11,458 nt of DNA from positions 1 through 11,458 of the forward strand of contig CAAEUM010000012.1 in the NCBI GenBank assembly GCA_900759225.1, written 5' to 3'. The stretch is from Lachnospiraceae bacterium. Its GTDB lineage: Bacteria > Bacillota > Clostridia > Lachnospirales > Lachnospiraceae. This document shows, in pieces, positions 5,513-11,458 of the stretch. Position 1 is the stretch's first letter; every line of letters starts with the position of its first letter. The notes below the pieces were generated by a model. That model saw only the letters and a list, made by a program, of their open reading frames with translations, did no database searches and was not told where the DNA came from. The position numbers were made by a program, and so were the translations under genes.

Positions 5513-8017
5513 TTATACTTTTTTCCAGGACGCATCCTCTGCCGGCTGTTTGCTCTCTTCCTCCTGTTTTTCCTCTGTCTGGAAGGTTTCAGCCCCTGTC
5601 AAAGCCTCCCCATCTTCAAAAGTTTCCGGCTCTTTTTCCGGCTCCGGGGCCGTCTTTCTTTCCGGCTCCTGTCTCCAGCGGATCACCACCTTAAACAGAT
5701 CGTCCTCCACCTGGATCTGAAGCGTTCCCTTCTGGGCTTCCACAAAGCTTCTTGCAATGGCAAGGCCCAGGCCGGAGCCCTCCGTATTCCTGGAAGCGTC
5801 CGCACGTGTAAACCGTTCCGTCAGCTCCTCCGGTGAGACCGTCAGCTCTGCGGCAGAAATATTCCGCATGGAAATACAGATGGTATCTTCCGCTTCCCGC
5901 TGTACCTTGATATAGGCCCTTGTTCCCGGCATCCCGTATTTTGTAATATTCACCATCAGATTTTCAAAGATCCGGTAGGTTTTCTGGCTGTCTAACAGAA
6001 GAACGATCCGTTCCTCCGGCAAGTTCATTTTAAATTCAACACCACTGGCCTCTATCTTGTCCGAAAGTTCTAGCCTTACCTGCTTTAACAGGCTTACAAT
6101 ATCCACCTGCTCAAGATGAAGGGAGACCGTCCCGCTGTTTGCCTTGCTGATCTCAAACAGATCCTCGATCAGCACCTTAAGACGCATGGACTTCTGATCC
6201 AGAACCTGGATGTAGGAATCCCGCTCCTCCTCTGAAATCCCCTCCTGCTGCAAAAGATTGATGTAGGTGATAATGGCAGTAAGAGGCGTTTTTAAATCAT
6301 GGGACACATTTGTGATCAGCTCTGATTTGGTGCGCTCGCTCTTTACCTCCTGCTCCACTGCCCTGCGGAAGCCCTTCTGGATTTTGGAAAGCTGCTCCTT
6401 AAAGGGGTTGAATACGCCTAGATCCTCCTGAATCTCCACATTCAGATCGCCCTCTGCAATCCGTCCGATTCCATCAAGCAGCGTATTGTACTTTTCCTGC
6501 AGCCGGTTCCAATATTTTTTCATCAGGAAGAAAAGCACGATCGAATAAATGATCAGTGCGCCGATCCCCCAGAACCACAGGCAGGAAATAAGCGACAGAA
6601 TAATAAAGTTGGCAGCAACCGCCTTCCCTATGATTTTTGTGGAATTGCTCTCCCAGTCTGTTGCATTAAAAATATCAATGCCTCTGCACACCCATCGTTT
6701 GATAAACCGCAGGAAACGGCCGAGCCAGGTGCGCTCCTTAAAGTATCTCCATAGCCCAAGAGAGAAAATTGCCCGGTAGCAGGTGATTCCCCAGTAATAA
6801 ATGCCGTAAGCAAGGAACCAGTAGCCCACGTTCAGAACTGACAGAAGGATGACAGCAGCCTCACGTATAAAACCGGCCCGCTCCAGTTCTCCTAAGAATG
6901 CTCCGTTCATGGTGGCACAGACCATCTCTGCTGAAAGGGTCGGCATCATCATAAGCCACAGCACACCGATACAGCTTAAGGGCTCAAAGGCAAGACGGAA
7001 CATGGCTTTATCTGTAAAGTTAAAGGGTTTTATAAAAGGCAGAACCAGCGCAGCCACCGTAAGGAAGATGCAGGCCGCCATCACCACGATCCAAAGGCCA
7101 TCACCGGAGGAATAATCATAAGCACCCGGCTCTGCATTGCCGTAGCCCCAATCCCGCTCCAGATTCATTTCTCTTGGGCTGAAGCGGAACACAATCTTTA
7201 TATTCTCCGGCCCCTCAAAGCTTACGCCGCTGTCGCGGTAGCTGTCCGAGGTGCGCCGCTCCATGGGGTCATAAAATTCAAACCGGCTCATCTCCTGAAG
7301 AAGGGCGCCGCATTCCTTCTCTTTGCCCTGCAGATTCTCCACCGACAGCTGTCCTGTCGGGGAAAAGGATGCCGTAAACTGCATTTCTCCCTCACCGGGA
7401 GCTGAGGAAAATACAGCTTTTGGATCAGCTGTGTTGCTTCGCAGATAAGTTCCATTTTCACCCAGAACAGCATAGGACAAAACACTGCCGTACTGTAAAT
7501 ACAAATCCTTCCATGAATTTCCAAGTTCTTCCATCATGGACTGCAACTCCCTGTAATAGTAAAACTGATCCATGGGATTTTTATGGCCGCTGTACTCTGC
7601 ACTGTACTCTATGTCCTCTTCCTGTGTCCATTCCTCCTCACCAGCCGAATACTCCCCGTCTTCAGAGATGCTCTTCTTTGCCTCCTTCAGCCTGCCTTCA
7701 AGCTTTGGCAAAAAGGTCTGGGAGTAGGTCAGCAGCCTGCCTGCCGCCTCCTGTTTCTCCAGATGCCATATCTCATAGCTGAAATTCATGATCTGGGTGG
7801 AAATATTCCCGAAATCACCATCCAGCCGTTCCAGCTCCTGCTCGCTGCGCTGGTTATAATAATCTTTTGCCCGCTTTTCCATATAAGGATAGAGGGCCAC
7901 CGTTGCCGCAGAGGTAAAGGCTACCAGAAGAACTGCCAGAAGTATGCCCCAGCCGGCTCTTTTTGCACTGTTTTCATTTTTTACCGAATTATCCCTGTTT
8001 CTCAATTTTGTATCCAA
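5513..8017 (-). CDS. Membrane sensor histidine kinase with large extracytoplasmic domain
   Basis: This 834-residue kinase is the partner of the upstream response regulator. Membrane segments are at about 23-46 and 306-329, bracketing a roughly 260-residue outer sensor region, then about 344-366, 386-413 and a pair at 464-503. A HAMP-like linker (504-560) leads to the H-box SHDLKTPLT with phospho-acceptor His573. The N-box is NLMVNITKY (687-695), the G1 box is degenerate (SMRNIS, 716-721, without DxGxG), and the F/G2 region ERFTRAD...NTEGSGLGLA (734-753) is intact. This ATPase style is common in clostridial VanS-like kinases. A Glu/Pro-rich tail follows residue 783. The start is a non-ATG TTG with AAAGGTGG 9 nt upstream (a second TTG at 8005 is possible). 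It overlaps the regulator gene by 29 nt. The signal is unknown. Confidence 0.9.
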   Translation of the reverse strand: MDTKLRNRDNSVKNENSAKRAGWGILLAVLLVAFTSAATVALYPYMEKRAKDYYNQRSEQELERLDGDFGNISTQIMNFSYEIWHLEKQEAAGRLLTYSQTFLPKLEGRLKEAKKSISEDGEYSAGEEEWTQEEDIEYSAEYSGHKNPMDQFYYYRELQSMMEELGNSWKDLYLQYGSVLSYAVLGENGTYLRSNTADPKAVFSSAPGEGEMQFTASFSPTGQLSVENLQGKEKECGALLQEMSRFEFYDPMERRTSDSYRDSGVSFEGPENIKIVFRFSPREMNLERDWGYGNAEPGAYDYSSGDGLWIVVMAACIFLTVAALVLPFIKPFNFTDKAMFRLAFEPLSCIGVLWLMMMPTLSAEMVCATMNGAFLGELERAGFIREAAVILLSVLNVGYWFLAYGIYYWGITCYRAIFSLGLWRYFKERTWLGRFLRFIKRWVCRGIDIFNATDWESNSTKIIGKAVAANFIILSLISCLWFWGIGALIIYSIVLFFLMKKYWNRLQEKYNTLLDGIGRIAEGDLNVEIQEDLGVFNPFKEQLSKIQKGFRRAVEQEVKSERTKSELITNVSHDLKTPLTAIITYINLLQQEGISEEERDSYIQVLDQKSMRLKVLIEDLFEISKANSGTVSLHLEQVDIVSLLKQVRLELSDKIEASGVEFKMNLPEERIVLLLDSQKTYRIFENLMVNITKYGMPGTRAYIKVQREAEDTICISMRNISAAELTVSPEELTERFTRADASRNTEGSGLGLAIARSFVEAQKGTLQIQVEDDLFKVVIRWRQEPERKTAPEPEKEPETFEDGEALTGAETFQTEEKQEEESKQPAEDASWKKV

Positions 8018-8699
8018 CTCCCCACACCACCTTTAAGTATTTGGGCTCTCTCGGATTGGTTTCAATTTTCTCCCGCAGATTGCGGATGTGGACCATCACC
8101 GTATCCATATTGATCGCCCGCTCATTCCAGACCCGCTCGTAGATTTCCTCTGCAGGAAACACACGCCCCGGGCTCTGTATCAACAGCAGCAGGATTTTAA
8201 ATTCAATGGGCGTCACCTTTACCGCTTTGTCATCCACAAACACCTGAACCGTGTCCTCATTGACCTCCAGCCCTCCGGCCCTGTGGATTCTCGGATCATC
8301 CTCCTGTTTTGAATTCAGGCGGTCCATAAACCGGTGATAGCGCCTCAAATGCGAATTTACCCTGGCAAGAAGCTCCATGGGTGTAAATGGCTTCGTGATA
8401 TAATCGTCTGCGCCCATGTTAAGGCCCAGGATCTTATCCACTTCCTCCGATTTTGCCGACAGGAACAGCACAGGGAAATCATATTTCTCTCTCAGCTTTG
8501 CGACCATGGTAATGCCATCCATGCGGGGCATCATCACATCTACAATGGCCAGGTCTATTTTTTCCCTTTCAAGGGTTTCCAGCCCTTCTACGCCATTGGC
8601 CGCCTGAAACACCGCGTACCCCTGGCTTTTCAGAAAGATTTCCACGCCCTCCCTGATCTCCTTGTCATCCTCTACCAGCAAAATCCGGTCCCCACTCAT
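7989..8699 (-). CDS. OmpR/PhoB-family response regulator
   Basis: This cytoplasmic transcription factor of 236 residues has a receiver domain followed by a winged-helix DNA-binding domain. Receiver residues are all present: the acidic pair in LLVEDD (8-13), phospho-acceptor Asp54 in IVDVMMP, Ser81 and Lys103 in TKPF. The C-terminal domain (about 143-233) contains the typical TPIEFKILLLL and VHIRNLREKIE helices and ends with VWGVGYKIE. I chose the ATG at 8699 because the AAGGAGG site lies 8 nt upstream of it, against only 2 nt for the ATG at 8705. It precedes and overlaps the kinase gene, its evident partner. Only a weak -10-like TATAAG (8726-8721) precedes it, so it may be read through from the ABC-F gene. 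Confidence 0.95.
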   Translation of the reverse strand: MSGDRILLVEDDKEIREGVEIFLKSQGYAVFQAANGVEGLETLEREKIDLAIVDVMMPRMDGITMVAKLREKYDFPVLFLSAKSEEVDKILGLNMGADDYITKPFTPMELLARVNSHLRRYHRFMDRLNSKQEDDPRIHRAGGLEVNEDTVQVFVDDKAVKVTPIEFKILLLLIQSPGRVFPAEEIYERVWNERAINMDTVMVHIRNLREKIETNPREPKYLKVVWGVGYKIEKQG

Positions 8700-8773
8700 A
8701 TCCATGTCCTCCTTACGTGTCTTATACTATCAGTCAAAAACAAAATTGAGCCTCATAAAAAAGAAAAGATTCT

Positions 8774-10648
8774 CTAAAGATTTTCCCAAACCTCATACCA
8801 GTTTATACAGCACTCATGCCATCTCTGCAAAGCCTCATCATATTCTGCAAAAAGCTCCTTATCCTCCTGCAGATACGGTTCTCCCATGCCATGCTCCAGA
8901 TACCACAGCTCCTCGGCCTCCTTCTGCCGGTTTATAGCTGCCTCCAGCGCCTCCACCCTGCGGGCCGCCTCCTCCATAGGCTCCCTGGCAAGACGCCTGC
9001 GCCACTGTTCATAGGCTTCCTCCTCCGGGATTTCCTTAAGTCTGTGACGCTCTGCTTTCGGAACTGCCTTAAGGCCTGCGATCAGCGCCTGCTCCTCCGC
9101 CTTAACCCGGGCCCCTATGCTGCCGCCCTGCCTTTCCTTTTCTTTCCGCTCCACATAATGCTCATAGCCGAAAGGATAGTACATAACCCCATCCTCTTCA
9201 AATATAAGGATAGACTGAGCCACCTGGCGGATAAAGTAGCGGTCATGGGACACAAACAGGATTGTCCCCTCATATGCCCCAAAGGCAGATTCCAGCGTTT
9301 CCTTTGCCTGAATATCCATATGATTGGTGGGCTCATCCAAAATAAGGAAGTTCGGTCTTGCGCAGAGAAGCTCTGCCAGCACCAGCCTGGCCTTCTGGCC
9401 TCCCGACAGGCTGCTGACCTTCTTTGAGGCCTCCCGGCCCTTAAAAAGATAAGCCCCCAGCGTGCTTCTCACCTCTTTTTCCGTCATGGCAGGAAACAGG
9501 GCAGCAAAATGCTCTGCAACCGTCTTGTCCGATTCGATGGCTGCTGAAAACTGGTCAAAATATCCGATGGTGATCTGGTTCCCGAGCCTGCATATGCCCC
9601 CTAAAGGCTCAAGAAATCCTGCAACTGTCTTTAAGAAGGTACTTTTTCCGCTTCCGTTTTCCCCTAAGATCCCGATTTTCTGCCCCCGCCGGATTCGCAG
9701 GCTCACCTCCAGCAGCGGACGGTCATAGCCGATTTTTAAGTGCTCCGCCTCCGCCACCCACTTGCTTCCATAAATTAGGGGAGTGATAGCCCCTGTAAAT
9801 ATATGGGCCATGTCTTCCCTTGGTTTTTCTGCCTGCTCCATGCGTTCCAACAGCTTTTTCCTGCTTCTGGCAAAGGATGCCTTAGAGGGCTTATGCTTAA
9901 ACCGCTCAATCAGCTGCTGCTGGCGCTTTATCTCCTCCTGCTGGCGCAGGTAGGCCTTCATCTGTATATCATAATTCTTTTGCTTCTGCCTGCGGTATTC
10001 CGTATAATTGCCTGCATATCGTTTAAGGTGCCCATCCTCCAGCTCATACACCGCCTGCACGGTCCGATCAAGGAAAAAGCGGTCATGGCTCACCATGACC
10101 ACCGCCCCCTCATAGCTGCGCAGATGATCCTCCAGCCACTGGACCGTTTTCAGATCCAGATGATTGGTGGGCTCGTCCAGAAGAAGCAGATCCGGCTTTG
10201 TGAGAAGAAGCCGGATAAGCGCAAGCTTGGTACGCTCCCCGCCGGAGAACGAAGAAAGGCTGCGCATTTTGTCCTTTTGCTGAAATCCCAGGCCCGTAAG
10301 CATCCTGTCATACGCCAGCTCATACTCATAGCGCTGACGGTCATACGCCCCCTCATAAGGACAGGAATCCATGATCCACTGCTTTGCCGTTTTCTGCTCT
10401 CCAGTAAACTCCTGCTGGCTCAAAAATCCCACAGTAAGCTTCCGGGAAGAAAGGATTCCCGGTCCCATGCGCTTATCATCCCTGTCAAGCTCCAGCTGCC
10501 CGGCAATCAACCGCAGAAGCGTTGTTTTCCCTGCTCCATTGCGGCCAACCACTGCAATCTTTTCATTTTCACGAATCTCAAAGTAAATATGCGAAAGGAC
10601 TTCCCTGTCTCCCAGAGTGACCGTTCCGTCTGTGATCTGATATTTCAT
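8774..10648 (-). CDS. ABC-F family twin-ATPase ribosome-associated protein
   Basis: The protein has two ABC ATPase domains and no membrane segments, the mark of the ABC-F family that binds the ribosomal E-site region to aid translation or protect against antibiotics. Numbered from the ATG at 10648 (624 residues): Walker A GRNGAGKTT 35-43, signature SFSGGER 133-139, Walker B LLLLDEP 154-160; second domain Walker A GENGSGKST 329-337, signature SLSGGQK 413-419, Walker B FLILDEP 434-440. The inter-domain arm (about 215-285, charged helices with KPSKASFARSRKK) is the tRNA-contacting linker. A charged C-terminal extension of about 120 residues follows. The start is chosen because AGGGAG lies 7 nt upstream and the frame then begins as family members do. 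The longer frame (to 10780) crosses a terminator. Housekeeping versus resistance role is unresolved. Confidence 0.93.
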   Translation of the reverse strand: MKYQITDGTVTLGDREVLSHIYFEIRENEKIAVVGRNGAGKTTLLRLIAGQLELDRDDKRMGPGILSSRKLTVGFLSQQEFTGEQKTAKQWIMDSCPYEGAYDRQRYEYELAYDRMLTGLGFQQKDKMRSLSSFSGGERTKLALIRLLLTKPDLLLLDEPTNHLDLKTVQWLEDHLRSYEGAVVMVSHDRFFLDRTVQAVYELEDGHLKRYAGNYTEYRRQKQKNYDIQMKAYLRQQEEIKRQQQLIERFKHKPSKASFARSRKKLLERMEQAEKPREDMAHIFTGAITPLIYGSKWVAEAEHLKIGYDRPLLEVSLRIRRGQKIGILGENGSGKSTFLKTVAGFLEPLGGICRLGNQITIGYFDQFSAAIESDKTVAEHFAALFPAMTEKEVRSTLGAYLFKGREASKKVSSLSGGQKARLVLAELLCARPNFLILDEPTNHMDIQAKETLESAFGAYEGTILFVSHDRYFIRQVAQSILIFEEDGVMYYPFGYEHYVERKEKERQGGSIGARVKAEEQALIAGLKAVPKAERHRLKEIPEEEAYEQWRRRLAREPMEEAARRVEALEAAINRQKEAEELWYLEHGMGEPYLQEDKELFAEYDEALQRWHECCINWYEVWENL

Positions 10649-10673
10649 AGGATAACTCCCTGTTTTTTTATAC

Positions 10674-10702
10674 AGCATACCCGATTCCCGGCTTATTTTC
10701 AA
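10674..10702 (-). promoter_or_regulatory. Candidate promoter of the ABC-F gene
   Basis: On the minus strand TTGAAA (10702-10697) and TATGCT (10679-10674) are 17 bases apart, right after the AEC terminator and about 25 bases before the ABC-F ATG. The -35 is good and the -10 is moderate. An alternative -10, TATAAA, lies a few bases on but lacks a matching -35. Confidence 0.55.
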
Positions 10703-10706
10703 GCCA

Positions 10707-10743
10707 TAGAAAAGAGCCTGCCAGACTCCTCCGGCAGGCCCTT
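10707..10743 (-). terminator. Intrinsic terminator after the AEC permease gene
   Basis: In the minus-strand RNA AAGGGCCTGCCGGA pairs with TCTGGCAGGCTCTT around a GGAG tetraloop. The 14-bp GC-rich stem is followed by a short T-rich tail (TTCTAT). Its two non-standard pairs are G-U in minus-strand RNA but would be A-C mismatches in plus-strand RNA, showing that the fold serves the minus strand. It lies 40 bases past the permease stop. The short T-tail means some read-through into the ABC-F gene is possible. Confidence 0.75.
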
Positions 10744-10783
10744 CAGGCACATCCCAATTCAAATTTTTCACATCCGGCACTTT

Positions 10784-11458
10784 CTATATCCTGGATATCA
10801 CTGCCAACGGTATAAACAGCAGTATCATTACCAATGTCTGCACAGACAAAGTGGTTGAAATATAGGCGCCATCCTCCTTTACATTGGCAAACAGCGGGAT
10901 GATAAAGGGGGCCGGAAGGCTGTAAATTAATGCCAGTGCCATTAAAAGCTCCCGGTCAAAGCCAGTAAGGACTGTCAGGGCAGTCCCGACTACAGCAAAA
11001 AGTGCTGCCATGATAAAAAGCCGGAAGGCTGCTGTTTTTGCTACCGGGCGTATGAGCTCCCTTGACAGCTCAAATTCATATCCCACAATGATCAGGATCA
11101 GGGCTGCTGTCGGCGCTGTAATAAAACGAATGAGCTCCGTCACAACCGGGGCTGCCGCAGATGAGAGTACCGCTTTTCCAACCCCTGCCGCCCCCAGCAC
11201 AATGCCGGACAGCATTCCAAGGCATGCTTTATTGGTGATCACATCATGAAAAACAGCTCCTGCACTGGCCTTCTGACCGTCTGCGATCCGCAGGCAGGAT
11301 AAATATACCGTATAGGCAAAGACCGTCTGTCCAATATCCACAATAGCAAAGACGGAGGTGCGCTCTGCCCCTGCCAGCAGCGCAAACAGGGAGTATCCCA
11401 GCATCCCGCCTTCCGCCCCAGTCAGAAGAAAGGGCATAAATCTTCCATAGGGCTTTAC
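10784..11458 (-). CDS. AEC-family (auxin efflux carrier-like) permease, 5' end outside window
   Basis: The frame is open to the window edge, so this is the C-terminal 224 or so residues of a larger gene (family members are usually about 300-320 residues). It is strongly hydrophobic, with membrane segments separated by short loops. EGGMLGYSLFAL near the visible start and FITAPTAALILIIVGYEFE in the middle fit the Mem_trans/AEC family, secondary transporters of small organic acids or similar anions. The last segments end at the C-terminus (VMILLFIPLAVISRI). It is followed by its own terminator, so it is probably not in one unit with the ABC-F gene. The substrate cannot be told from the sequence. 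The frame holds an ATG at 11437, but it falls inside the family domain and is unlikely to be the real start. Confidence 0.85.
   Translation of the reverse strand, partial: VKPYGRFMPFLLTGAEGGMLGYSLFALLAGAERTSVFAIVDIGQTVFAYTVYLSCLRIADGQKASAGAVFHDVITNKACLGMLSGIVLGAAGVGKAVLSSAAAPVVTELIRFITAPTAALILIIVGYEFELSRELIRPVAKTAAFRLFIMAALFAVVGTALTVLTGFDRELLMALALIYSLPAPFIIPLFANVKEDGAYISTTLSVQTLVMILLFIPLAVISRI

Noticed and set aside
8706..8773. Dedicated promoter for the response regulator
   Set aside because: Only a TATAAG-like -10 is visible; the matching -35 position (TCAATT) is poor.
8747..8790. T-rich stretch after the ABC-F stop as a terminator
   Set aside because: The repeat there is direct (AAAGATT-type) and no stable stem precedes the T-run.
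9803..10858. 351-codon plus-strand open frame opposite the ABC-F gene
   Set aside because: It is the complement of a well-supported ABC-F gene, with no recognisable domain; antisense frames of this length are common in GC-richer genes.

Overview
The window reads as ordinary chromosome of an anaerobic Firmicute, most likely a Lachnospiraceae-type clostridium. That is inferred from the strong AGGAGG-type ribosome binding sites, moderate GC with AT-rich intergenic regions, tightly overlapping genes, and the style of the sensor kinase. No 16S or other decisive marker is present, so the family-level guess is moderate. Every supported gene lies on the minus strand, so transcription runs from high to low coordinates. 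I saw no tRNA, rRNA, insertion sequence, CRISPR array, phage gene or attachment site.

In transcription order, the 11458-10784 end holds the 3' part of an AEC-family (auxin efflux carrier-like) permease that is cut by the window edge. It is followed by an intrinsic terminator (10743-10707). A new promoter (10702-10674) then serves an ABC-F family twin-ATPase protein (10648-8774), which is a ribosome-associated factor and not a transporter. Next, after 74 bases, is a two-component system: an OmpR/PhoB-type response regulator (8699-7989) overlapped by a large six-membrane-segment sensor histidine kinase (8017-5513). The kinase has a long acidic sensor region, a degenerate G1 box and an acidic C-terminal tail. 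A strong hairpin terminator (5463-5423) ends this unit.

The second half is a dipeptide/oligopeptide ABC importer operon. It starts from a near-consensus sigma-A promoter (TTGACA-17-TATAGT, 5327-5299) with a leader of about 185 nt that contains a stable hairpin. The genes are dppB-dppC (permeases), dppD-dppF (ATPases, each with a four-cysteine Fe-S-type tail) and a cytosolic M29 metallo-aminopeptidase. The genes overlap or abut and have good ribosome binding sites, so the logic is import of small peptides followed by cleavage to amino acids. No substrate-binding protein is encoded within the window. No terminator is seen after the aminopeptidase, and a possible next gene starts at base 40 and runs off the edge.

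Nothing here clearly amounts to a new biological system. The points most worth checking are the structured dpp leader and repeats around its promoter, the unusual histidine kinase, the missing peptide-binding protein, and the over-long ABC-F reading frame that crosses a terminator.
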